Assembly (NCBI GenBank): GCA_030681645.1
Contig: JAUXRX010000049.1
Coordinates: 124,001 to 188,000 of the forward strand
Direction of reading: 5' to 3'
Origin: Archangium sp.
GTDB lineage: Bacteria > Myxococcota > Myxococcia > Myxococcales > Myxococcaceae
DNA: 64,000 nt
Positions within the stretch are counted from its first letter, which is position 1. The number at the start of each line of letters is the position of its first letter. The translations under genes were made by a program, and so were the position numbers. Shown one piece after another: positions 1-7,344 of the stretch. The notes under the pieces are model-generated. The model worked only from the letters and a program-made list of their open reading frames with translations. It did no database searches and had not been told where the DNA came from.

Positions 1-136
1 AAAAGTCGTACAGGCGGTACTGCTCGTCGATGGCGCGCGCCACGCCCTGGTAGAGCAGCGAGAAGGCACGCTTGATGTTGGTGACGTGCACCGGTTGGTA
101 GTGACGGTTGAGGACCAGCACAGCTGCGTTCACCAT
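1..136 (-). CDS. HNH endonuclease, N-terminal part (cut by window edge)
   Basis: Only the first 45 codons are present; the gene runs off the left edge. It begins at ATG 136, two bases after the selA stop, so it is probably translated from the selA message. The visible residues include LVLNRHYQPVHVTNIKRA, followed by a segment rich in LLYQG. This matches the N-terminal strand-helix that precedes the HNH module in the small myxobacterial/cyanobacterial HNH endonuclease family, and it is clearly related to the complete HNH protein at 1796-2341, which has LVLN..WQPV....RA..LL. The catalytic HNH motif itself is outside the window, so the family call rests on this N-terminal similarity. Confidence 0.7.
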   Translation of the reverse strand, partial: MVNAAVLVLNRHYQPVHVTNIKRAFSLLYQGVARAIDEQYRLYDF

Positions 137-138
137 CG

Positions 139-1497
139 TCAGTCTCCTCTGACTGCCCGCGCTACGGCGTCCAAGCTGGTGTCGTCCAGACACCGCACAT
201 CGAGCCACACCTCGTCATCGACGATACGGGCGATGACGGGCGGGTCTCCGGCCCTGAGCTTTTCGTGCAAGGAGGTCGCGCGCACGTTCGAGAGCGCCAC
301 GGCCCACGACTTCGGCGCGGCCAGCGGCATCGAGCCTCCGCCCACGCGACCCGCGGTCTCCACCACCCGGTGGGGGATCGCCCCGAGCAGCGCCGACAGC
401 TTCTGCGCGCGGGCGAGCAGCACCCCGGGCCTGGCCAGCAGCAGGGCCCGGGTGGGGATCGCTTCGTCTTCGCGGCCGTCGCGGTACAGCTCGAGCGTCG
501 CCTCGAGCGCGGCCACGGTGAGCTTGTCGATGCGCAGCGCCCGGTTGAGCGGGTGCTGCTTGAGGCGATCGAGGGTGGCCTTCTTGCCCACGATCAGGCC
601 CGCCTGCGGCCCCCCCAGCAGCTTGTCGGCGCTGAAGGCCACCACGTGGGCGCCCGCGGCGATCACCGAGGCCACGGTCGGCTCGCTGGAGAGCCCGTCG
701 GCGTGGAGCGAACGCAGCGCCCCGCTCCCGAGATCCTCGAACAACGGCACGCCGCGCCCGGTGGCCAGCTCGGCCAGCTCGCGGGTGGTCGCCTCTTCAG
801 AGAAGCCGACGATGGCGAAGTTCGAGCGGTGCACCTTCACCAGCAGCCCGGTGCGATCGCTCAGCTGCGCGGCGTAGTCGGCGAGGCGGGTGCGGTTGGT
901 GGTGCCCACCTCGATCAGGGTGGCGCCCGACTGGCGCATCACGTCGGGAATGCGGAAGCCGCCGCCGATCTCCACCAGCTCGCCACGGGAGACGATCGCC
1001 TCGCGGCCGTGGGCCAGGGCGCTGAAGGTGAGCAGCACCGCCGCGGCGCAGTTGTTCACCACCATCGCGTCTTCGGCGCCGGTCAACGCGCAGAGCAGCT
1101 CGACCACCGGCTCGTAGCGGCTGCCCCGCTCGCCTTCGTCGAGATCGAGCTCGAGGTTGCAGTAGCCGCCTGCGATGGCTGCGATGCGCTCGATCGCGGC
1201 CACGGGCAGGGGCGCGCGCCCGAGGTTGGTGTGGAGCACCACGCCGGTGGCGTTGAGCACCGGCTTCAACTTCGGCTGCCCTACCCGTTTGAGGGCCGTG
1301 GCCACGTCACCTTCGTCGAGGCTGGCGTCTTCACCGGCGAGCACCCGCGTGCGCACCGAGGCCACCGCCTCACGCAACGCCGCCACGGCCACAGGGCGCG
1401 AATGTGGGGAAAGCAGGGATGACAGGGACGGCCGAGCCAGGAGCTCGTCGATCGACGGGAGCGCCCTGAGGCGCTCCATGCGAGTTTCATCGTCCAT
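139..1497 (-). CDS. selA: L-seryl-tRNA(Sec) selenium transferase
   Basis: SelA converts seryl-tRNA(Sec) to selenocysteinyl-tRNA(Sec) using selenophosphate, so this organism should make selenoproteins. The 452-residue product is close to the usual 460. The PLP-binding motif SADKLLGGPQAG is present with the Schiff-base lysine at about residue 292. Upstream of it are LNATGVVLHTNLGRAPL, the N-terminal family signature, and the NNCAAAVLL segment. The frame is open for another 50 codons upstream, but that part does not look like SelA, so I start at ATG 1497 (MDDETRMERL). No good Shine-Dalgarno is visible; a TACAAT hexamer at 1515-1510 could be a -10 box giving a very short leader. The two-base gap to the next gene suggests co-transcription with the HNH gene. 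selB and tRNA-Sec are not in the window. Confidence 0.93.
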   Translation of the reverse strand: MDDETRMERLRALPSIDELLARPSLSSLLSPHSRPVAVAALREAVASVRTRVLAGEDASLDEGDVATALKRVGQPKLKPVLNATGVVLHTNLGRAPLPVAAIERIAAIAGGYCNLELDLDEGERGSRYEPVVELLCALTGAEDAMVVNNCAAAVLLTFSALAHGREAIVSRGELVEIGGGFRIPDVMRQSGATLIEVGTTNRTRLADYAAQLSDRTGLLVKVHRSNFAIVGFSEEATTRELAELATGRGVPLFEDLGSGALRSLHADGLSSEPTVASVIAAGAHVVAFSADKLLGGPQAGLIVGKKATLDRLKQHPLNRALRIDKLTVAALEATLELYRDGREDEAIPTRALLLARPGVLLARAQKLSALLGAIPHRVVETAGRVGGGSMPLAAPKSWAVALSNVRATSLHEKLRAGDPPVIARIVDDEVWLDVRCLDDTSLDAVARAVRGD

Positions 1498-1795
1498 GGA
1501 CTGAACAGGATTGTAGCGCAGCCCCGCCCTACCGACGAAAAACGGGAGTTCCGTATGGCTGGGTCGCCAGGCGTACGTCGTTCCGGCTCCCGGGCCGCGG
1601 GTGGGGCGGAGCGCACATCCCACCCGCGGCCTCTTTGGAAAACGCACACGGACGCCGACCGGTTCGAGTTGGGGCGCCGGGGTCCTGTGCAGCGTGGACC
1701 AGCACCGAGCGCACGTCGCCGTGCCACTCCTCTCCTTCTCTCTCCATCGACGGGCCAGCTTCCTGGCCGTCAGCCCTTCAACACCGCAGCGAGGC
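1498..1795. other. Non-coding spacer between HNH gene and selA
   Basis: About 300 bases with no convincing gene. Both neighbouring genes are read on the minus strand, so this is the 3' flank of the HNH gene and the probable leader/promoter region of selA. It contains the 12-bp inverted repeat at 1594-1630 and a second imperfect hairpin just past the HNH stop at 1749-1771 (GACGG(G)CCAG / CTGGCCGTC with one bulged base). The latter is not followed by a T-run on the minus strand, so it is at best a weak terminator. I looked for a tRNA-Sec here and did not find a cloverleaf. Confidence 0.6.
1594..1630. repeat. Perfect 12-bp inverted repeat upstream of selA
   Basis: GCCGCGGGTGGG at 1594-1605 is exactly complementary to CCCACCCGCGGC at 1619-1630, leaving a 13-base loop. 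In RNA from either strand this forms a very stable hairpin. On the minus strand it lies roughly 100 bases before the selA start, in the spacer after the HNH gene, so it could be a terminator or attenuator in the selA leader. No U-run follows on that strand. Function is not shown by the sequence. Confidence 0.6.
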
Positions 1796-2341
1796 TCAAT
1801 CTTCCTCCAGGCTGCCGTGCCAGTAGGTCATGTCGCGCAGCCAGTTGGCCCAGGTGGACGGCATGCCCTTCTGGAAGGCGAAGGTGAGCCGCAGCGTGTC
1901 GGGGAGCCTCGTCGGCTTCACCGGCACCACCTTGAGCTTCATCCTCGCCTGGTCCGGGGTCCGCCCGCCCTTGCGCTGGTTGCACGGCACGCACGCGATC
2001 ACGATGTTCTCCCAGTGCGTGCCTCCGCCCTGCGAGCGCGGGAGCACGTGGTCGTACGTCGCCTCGGGCCGGGTCACGGCCTTGCCGCAGTACTGGCATT
2101 GCCCGTGGTCACGGGCGAACACGTTCTCACGGCTGAAGCGGATGACCGGCTTGCGGCGCTTGAGCATGCGCAGGAACCGGACGACCGACGGCATCTTCAC
2201 CTCGAAGGTGACCGAGCGGATCGTCTTGTCCTCGTACTCCTCCACGACCTCCACCTTCCCCAGGAACAGGAGGGTGATGGCGCGCTGCCAGGGAATGCGG
2301 GCGACCGGCTGCCAGGTTGCGTTCAATACGAGCGTTTGCAT
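1796..2341 (-). CDS. HNH endonuclease family protein
   Basis: A 181-residue protein with a single HNH nuclease module. The order is an N-terminal LVLN..WQPV strand-helix (residues 3-35), then a zinc-ribbon-like CQYCG with the matching CVPCN, and between them YDHVLPRSQGG and W.NIV. D-H, N and C..C fit the metal-binding HNH core. ATG 2341 is preferred over the GTG three bases upstream because a near-perfect Shine-Dalgarno, AAAGGAGGT, lies four bases before the ATG; this is the strongest ribosome site I noticed in the window. It follows the lytic transglycosylase gene by 53 bases on the same strand. Such stand-alone HNH proteins are common in myxobacteria; the substrate is not evident, and no restriction methylase is nearby. 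Confidence 0.85.
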   Translation of the reverse strand: MQTLVLNATWQPVARIPWQRAITLLFLGKVEVVEEYEDKTIRSVTFEVKMPSVVRFLRMLKRRKPVIRFSRENVFARDHGQCQYCGKAVTRPEATYDHVLPRSQGGGTHWENIVIACVPCNQRKGGRTPDQARMKLKVVPVKPTRLPDTLRLTFAFQKGMPSTWANWLRDMTYWHGSLEED

Positions 2342-2394
2342 CACGACCTCCTTTCTGGGGAGGTCAGACGTGGCGCCCGAAATTTCCTGAACAG

Positions 2395-4755
2395 CTATCC
2401 GCTCTTGGGCGGAGCCAGCGGCCTGGGCGGAATCGGCGCCACCGTCTTCGCCAGCTCCCCCGGGGCGTAGAGCAGCTTGTAGGTGTTGTAGCTGCGCAAG
2501 ACGCGCTTCACGTAGCCGCGGGTCTCCTGCAGCGGCACCTGTTCCACCCAGCCGGGCAGGTCTTCGTCGCCGTTCTCGCGGCGCCAGCGGGCCACCGCCG
2601 ATTCGCCGGCGTTGTAGCTGGCCAGCGCGAACGGCTTGACGCCCTTCAAGCGAATCACCAGGTCAGACAGGTAGCGCGCGCCGAGCTGAATGTTGAGCTC
2701 GGGCTCGAGCAGCTGCGCCTGCCGCGGCTGCTTGAGCTTGAGCTGCATGGCCACGCCGGCCGCGGTCGCCGGCATGAGCTGGCAGAGCCCCAGCGCCCCG
2801 GCCCACGAGAGCGCCTTCGGGTCGAGCGCGCTCTCTTCGCGCATGAGCGCCTGGAGGAGATCGGGATCGAGCTCGTTGGCCGACTTCGAGTGCGTGACCA
2901 CCAGGTCGCGGAAGACCTTCGGGTAGGCGATCTCCCAGATCGCCCGGCGCGCAGGGGTGATCGGCCCCGAGAGATCGCGGCGCAGCCACAGCCGCGCCAG
3001 CCCGTGCGCGGCGCGGTCTTCCTTCGCCAGCGAGAGCACCAGCACCATCAGGCGCAACGAATCGGGCGGGAGCGCGGTGCGATCGATCGCGAGGATCTCC
3101 ATGGGCACCAGCTCTCCGAAGCCCAGGCGCAGCAGCTCGACCGCGCTGGCGAACTGGGGATCGGTGCCCAGCGGGCCGGCGTAGATGGGGAAGGGATCAC
3201 CCGCGGCCGGCGCGGCGGTGACGGCGGCGTTGAGCGCGGCGCCCCGCACGGGATCGAGCTCGAGCACGCGCTCCCGCGAGATGAGGCCGTAGTACGTGGC
3301 GGGGTGTTCGGTGGCGAGCCGCTCGAGCAACGTGAGTGACTCGGCGGCCTTGCCCTGCTGTTCCAGCACCCTCGCCCGCCAGTAGCCCGCCCGCTCGAGC
3401 TCGTACGGGTCATCGGCGTGGGCCCAGCGGCCCTCGATCTCGGTGAGGTACTCGAGCGCCTCGTCGAGCTTGCCCTCGGCGCGCGCGACCCAGAAGAGCT
3501 TGAAGAGCGCCTCGGCGGCGAAGTCACCCGACGGGTACCGATCGACCACGTCGATCAGCCGCTCCATCGCCTCGTCGCGCTCGCCGCGGCGCAGGTGCAC
3601 GTCGGCGGCGAAGAAGAGCGCGTCATCGGCCAGCGCGTGCTCGGGGTACGCCGTGGCCAGCGACTCGTAGGTCGAGGCGGCGAAGCCCTGCGCCGAGATG
3701 GTCTGGCTGAACCCGAGGGTGAACAGGGCGCGCGCGCGCAGCTCGGGGTCCTTGCACTTCTTCAAGGGGGCGAGCATCGCCACCGCCTTCACGTGCTGGC
3801 GCTGCTTCCGGTACCCCTTGCCCAGCGCGAACTGGGCGCGGCAGGCGAGCGGGTCGGGCAGCTTCAGGGTGGCCACGATCGGCTCGACGATCGCGATGCC
3901 CTGCAGGTTGCGGTGCGCGTCGATCAACGACTCGGCCCGGGTGATCATCACGTCCTGCGGCAGCGCGGCGAGCTCGAGGCGGTGCTCGGCCTTCACCGCT
4001 TCCTTCGAGAGCGGGTGGGCCGACCAGAGCTTCTGCAGCGCGGCGAGCTCGCCCTTCGTGTCCTTCTTCGAGGCGAGCAGGTCGGCCTGCACCAGCAGCG
4101 CCTCGGCGCCCACGTCGCGGCCCCAGGGCGGCGAAGGCCGGTCGAGGTACTCGGCGATCACGTCCTGCGCCTGCTTCAGCTCGCGCAGCCAGCGGTTGGC
4201 GCGGGCCAGGCCCAGCCGCGCGTCGGGCGTGAGGCGCGAGGTCCTGCCCACCTGCGAGAAGACCCGCACCGCCGAGGGCCAGTCGCGCAGCTGCTCGTAG
4301 CCCCAGCCGGCGTGCACCAGGCAGCGGTCGCGCAGCGGCGCGTAGCTCGCGGCGAGGGCCTCGAACTCCTTCGCGGCGAAGGCCCAGTCACCGACGCGGT
4401 GGGCGGCGAGCGCGCGCAGGAAGCGGGTGGGGGCGGCGAACTCGCGCCTCGAGGAGAAGGCGGTGTCCGCGAGCCCGTCCAGCAGCGCGATCGCCCTGCT
4501 GTAGCTGCCCGCCTGGAAGGCCGCCCTCGCCTCGGCCAGCTTTCCTTCGGTGAAGTACGGCGCCAGATCGACGCGCTCGATCTTCGGGCCGCGATCGATG
4601 GGCACCGATCTCACCTCGGGCGAGGGGAAGCCCGGGTTGGCCAGGCGCGCGAAGCCCGGGTCAGACTCCGCCTCGGCTTCCGCGGGAAAGTCGGCTTCCT
4701 GCCCGAATGAGGGAAACGAGAGGAAGACGACTGCGACCCACCAGTGACTGCGCAC
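2395..4755 (-). CDS. Soluble lytic murein transglycosylase (Slt-like)
   Basis: A periplasmic enzyme that cleaves the MurNAc-GlcNAc bond of peptidoglycan with 1,6-anhydro ring formation. The N terminus is a signal peptide (VRSHWWVAVVFLSFPSFGQ). Residues about 70-600 are a long alpha-helical TPR-like superhelix, as in Slt70. The C-terminal SLT domain carries REESALDP, with the catalytic glutamate at about residue 641, then GLCQLMPATA and the ASYNAGE motif. I chose GTG 4755 because it puts the signal peptide directly at the N terminus; the open frame continues upstream into the divergent kinase region without protein-like sequence. The product is about 786 residues, somewhat longer than the E. 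coli enzyme. It is divergent from the histidine kinase, with starts only 37 bases apart, so the promoters must share that gap or overlap the coding ends. Confidence 0.92.
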   Translation of the reverse strand: MRSHWWVAVVFLSFPSFGQEADFPAEAEAESDPGFARLANPGFPSPEVRSVPIDRGPKIERVDLAPYFTEGKLAEARAAFQAGSYSRAIALLDGLADTAFSSRREFAAPTRFLRALAAHRVGDWAFAAKEFEALAASYAPLRDRCLVHAGWGYEQLRDWPSAVRVFSQVGRTSRLTPDARLGLARANRWLRELKQAQDVIAEYLDRPSPPWGRDVGAEALLVQADLLASKKDTKGELAALQKLWSAHPLSKEAVKAEHRLELAALPQDVMITRAESLIDAHRNLQGIAIVEPIVATLKLPDPLACRAQFALGKGYRKQRQHVKAVAMLAPLKKCKDPELRARALFTLGFSQTISAQGFAASTYESLATAYPEHALADDALFFAADVHLRRGERDEAMERLIDVVDRYPSGDFAAEALFKLFWVARAEGKLDEALEYLTEIEGRWAHADDPYELERAGYWRARVLEQQGKAAESLTLLERLATEHPATYYGLISRERVLELDPVRGAALNAAVTAAPAAGDPFPIYAGPLGTDPQFASAVELLRLGFGELVPMEILAIDRTALPPDSLRLMVLVLSLAKEDRAAHGLARLWLRRDLSGPITPARRAIWEIAYPKVFRDLVVTHSKSANELDPDLLQALMREESALDPKALSWAGALGLCQLMPATAAGVAMQLKLKQPRQAQLLEPELNIQLGARYLSDLVIRLKGVKPFALASYNAGESAVARWRRENGDEDLPGWVEQVPLQETRGYVKRVLRSYNTYKLLYAPGELAKTVAPIPPRPLAPPKSG

Positions 4756-4792
4756 GCTCGCATCGTACACGGCTACTATCGGCGTCAACTTC

Positions 4793-6991
4793 ATGGACAT
4801 TCGGACGCAGAGCAGCCTGCTGGCTGCCATCGTTGGGCTCGCCCTGGGTGTGGCGATGCTCCTGCGCGCCCAGCGTCCCCGGGTGCTCACCCTGTACGGC
4901 GTGTTCGCCATCTCGATGGGTGGTTTTCACCTCGCCCGGTTCCTCGAGGGCCTGTTTCCCTTCGAAGAGAACGGGCCGCTGGTGGGGCGGATCATGCTCG
5001 GCATCACCATCGGCACGGGCGCCCTGCTCCCGTCGACGGCGCTGTCCTTCTTCCTCGAGTTCCTGAACTTCAGCCCGCGGGCCGCGCGCTATGGGCGCCG
5101 GGCCTCGTTGTTCTCGGTGCTGCTGGGGCTCATGGTGGGCGCCACGCCCCTGGCAGAGATGTTGTGGGCGCGGGTGGCGGTGTCGGTGTGGGTGCTGCTC
5201 GCCCTGTCCTTCTCGGTCTCGCTGGTGCTCGCGCGCATGCGCACCAGCGACTCGCGGATCGATCGGCTGCGGCTGCTGTACCTGGCGGTCGGCGCGGCGG
5301 CGACCGTCGTCTTCTCGTGCCTCGACTTCCTGTCGCGCTTCGACATCGCCTTCCCCACCCTGGGGCCGATCGTCTCGACGCTGTACCTCTTCTTCCTCTC
5401 GCAGACGCTCTTGCGGCTGCGCCTGATGGACCTGCACGAGCTGCTCGGGAAGATCGCCTCGCAGGCGGTGCTGGCGGCGATCCTCGCGGTCGTGTTCGTG
5501 GTGCTCACCGCGTGGGTCGAGCGCAACGCCAGCCTCTACCTGTTCAACACGCTGGTCGCCGCGTTCGTGATGTTGATCCTCCTCGAGCCCCTGACGGACT
5601 GGGTCGAAGAGAAGGTCGTCGCCGTGTTCTTCCGCCAGCGCTTCGCCTTCCTCGAGTCGGCGCGGCTGCTGCAGCGGCGCACCGCGAACGTGATCGACGC
5701 GCCCGAGCTGGCGGCCCTGCTGCTCGACGGGCTCAACGAGACGCGGCGGGTGACGCACGCGTCGATCTACCTGCTCGCGGAAGATCGGCCCGGGTTCCGC
5801 CTGCTCGACAGCCGCGGCCCCGTGCCGGCGCTCTTCATCGACCAGGGCACCGCGCGCGCGCTGGTGAGCCGCACCGAGCGCGCCCAGCTGCTCGAGACCG
5901 TCGAGCGCCGCATCGCCGAGATCCGCGGCCAGCCGCTCGAGGCGAGGAAGTCGCGCGACGAGCTGCGCCGGCTCAACGACGTGCGCCTCGCCATGCAGCA
6001 GATGAAGGCGGGCATCACGGTGCCGCTCATGGGCAACGACCGGGTGCTCGGCTTCTTGAACCTGTGGGACGAGCGCGTGCCCGAGGCCTTCGCGTCAGAC
6101 GAGATCGCGCTGATCCTCGAGCTGGCCGATCGCGTGGCCACGGTGATCGAGAACTCGAAGCTGTACGACAAGATGCGCGAGCGCGATCGCCTCGCGGCGC
6201 TGGGTGAGATGGCGGCCGGCCTGGCGCACGAGATCCGCAACCCGCTCGGGGCGATCAAGGGCGCGGCCCAGTTCCTCGACCCGAAGCAGCTGCCCAGCGA
6301 AGAAGGCGAGTTCGTCGAGGTGATCGTCGAAGAGGTGAACCGCCTCAACGGCGTGGTGAGCGCCTTCCTCGACTACTCGCGCCCGCTCAAGCAGACCTTC
6401 GGCCCGACCGACCTGCAGGAAGTGGTGACCCGCACCCTCAAGCTCATCGTCAACGACGTGCCCAAGACGGTGACCATCAAGGAAGAGCTCGTGGGCACCC
6501 TGCCCCGCGTCGACGCCGACGCAGAGCAGCTCAAGCAGGTGTTGATCAACCTGGTGCAGAACGCGGCCCAGGCGATGGGCGACAAGCCGGGCGAGATCGT
6601 CATTCGCACCAGCAAGCCGGAGCGCTTCGGCGATTTCCGCGCGCCCGAGCAGGTCGAGCTGCAGGTCACCGACAACGGGCCGGGCATCCCCGCCGATCAG
6701 CAGCTCAACATCTTCGTGCCGTTCTTCACCACCAAGCAGAAGGGCACCGGGCTCGGTCTGGCCATCTGCCAGCGCATCGTGAAGAACCACGGCGGCACCA
6801 TCTCGGTGCAGAGCAAGGTGGGCGAAGGCTCGACCTTCACCATCCGCCTGCCGGCCCTGCCCGATGAGCAGCTGGCCGCCGAGACCCCGCCCATCGAGGG
6901 CACGCCGATGCCCGCCGTGCCCGCGCCGCCCGTGGTCCAGAAGGAAAACAAGCCTTCGCGCCGCGACCGGAAAAAGCAGAAGGCCGGCTGA
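4793..6991 (+). CDS. Membrane sensor histidine kinase with GAF domain (NtrB/AtoS-like core)
   Basis: A 732-residue kinase. About seven hydrophobic segments occupy residues 8-275, resembling the multi-helix N-terminal sensor module of some myxobacterial kinases. A GAF-like domain follows (about 300-455). The HisKA dimerisation helix contains LAALGEMAAGLAHEIRNPLG with the phospho-acceptor at H479. The ATPase domain has the N-box QNAAQAM (N590), DNGPGIP, FFTTKQKGTGLGLAI and a final G-box. The tail after residue 700 is Pro-rich and then basic (RRDRKKQK). No response regulator is adjacent, so it is an orphan kinase in gene-order terms. The ligand is unknown. Start ATG 4793 gives a short cytosolic end before the first helix. 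Confidence 0.9.
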   Translation: MDIRTQSSLLAAIVGLALGVAMLLRAQRPRVLTLYGVFAISMGGFHLARFLEGLFPFEENGPLVGRIMLGITIGTGALLPSTALSFFLEFLNFSPRAARYGRRASLFSVLLGLMVGATPLAEMLWARVAVSVWVLLALSFSVSLVLARMRTSDSRIDRLRLLYLAVGAAATVVFSCLDFLSRFDIAFPTLGPIVSTLYLFFLSQTLLRLRLMDLHELLGKIASQAVLAAILAVVFVVLTAWVERNASLYLFNTLVAAFVMLILLEPLTDWVEEKVVAVFFRQRFAFLESARLLQRRTANVIDAPELAALLLDGLNETRRVTHASIYLLAEDRPGFRLLDSRGPVPALFIDQGTARALVSRTERAQLLETVERRIAEIRGQPLEARKSRDELRRLNDVRLAMQQMKAGITVPLMGNDRVLGFLNLWDERVPEAFASDEIALILELADRVATVIENSKLYDKMRERDRLAALGEMAAGLAHEIRNPLGAIKGAAQFLDPKQLPSEEGEFVEVIVEEVNRLNGVVSAFLDYSRPLKQTFGPTDLQEVVTRTLKLIVNDVPKTVTIKEELVGTLPRVDADAEQLKQVLINLVQNAAQAMGDKPGEIVIRTSKPERFGDFRAPEQVELQVTDNGPGIPADQQLNIFVPFFTTKQKGTGLGLAICQRIVKNHGGTISVQSKVGEGSTFTIRLPALPDEQLAAETPPIEGTPMPAVPAPPVVQKENKPSRRDRKKQKAG

Positions 6992-7066
6992 ACTCGCTGG
7001 AGTCTGGGCCGCGCGTGCATACAGTCCGCGACCGGCGAATCCCCGCCAGACACCAGGAGCATCGAC

Positions 7067-7267
7067 ATGGCAGCGAAGAAGAAGAACCAGGAGCCGCTCA
7101 TCATCGCCAGTAAGGCGAAGGGCGTGCTGAAGGCCGCCGGCTGCAACACCTCGGGCGACGCGTTCGACGGGCTCAACGCCCAGGTGTACTGGATGCTGGA
7201 GCAGGCGGCGAAGCGCGCGAAGGCCAACGGCCGCAAGACCGTCCGTGCCCACGACTTCGTGGCCTGA
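7067..7267 (+). CDS. Small bacterial histone-fold protein
   Basis: A 66-residue basic protein. The N-terminal tail AAKKKNQE is lysine-rich. Then come a short helix (SKAKGVLKAAG), a loop (CNTSGDA), a long helix (about residues 31-53) and the motif AKANGRKTVRAHDF. That last block matches the end of helix 2, loop 2 and start of helix 3 of histone folds: archaeal HMfB has AGRKTIKAEDI and histone H4 has KRKTVTAMDV. The chain stops two residues after HDF, so helix 3 is almost absent, as in the truncated bacterial histones described from Bdellovibrio. Such proteins dimerise and bind DNA. ATG 7067 is well placed behind AGGAG at 7055-7059. It stands 75 bases after the kinase gene and is convergent with the PDZ protein gene. 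Function as a nucleoid protein is inferred. Confidence 0.8.
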   Translation: MAAKKKNQEPLIIASKAKGVLKAAGCNTSGDAFDGLNAQVYWMLEQAAKRAKANGRKTVRAHDFVA

Positions 7268-7278
7268 TTCGACCCGGC

Positions 7279-7333
7279 CCTCGACTTCGCCCGCGCTGAC
7301 CGGAAGCTCCGTTCATGCACAGCGAAGTCGAGG
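7279..7333. repeat. Family-A inverted repeat between convergent genes
   Basis: CCTCGACTTCGC at 7279-7290 is exactly repeated in inverse orientation at 7322-7333, with 31 bases between. The 12-mer is the core of the dispersed A element seen at 16560, 33825, 42619 and 59363. It lies between the stop codons of the convergent histone-fold and PDZ genes, where a transcript from either side would form a hairpin, so it may work as a two-way terminator. Confidence 0.6.
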
Positions 7334-7344
7334 CGCCACTTGTT

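Noticed and set aside
1640..1700. GGTTCGAGTTGGGG as the T-arm of a tRNA-Sec near selA
   Set aside because: The T-stem does not pair, and no UCA anticodon loop or acceptor stem can be built around it on either strand.
1709..1724. TGGCACG...GTGC on the minus strand upstream of selA as a sigma-54 promoter
   Set aside because: The -12 element lacks TTGC at the right spacing, so it does not meet the consensus.
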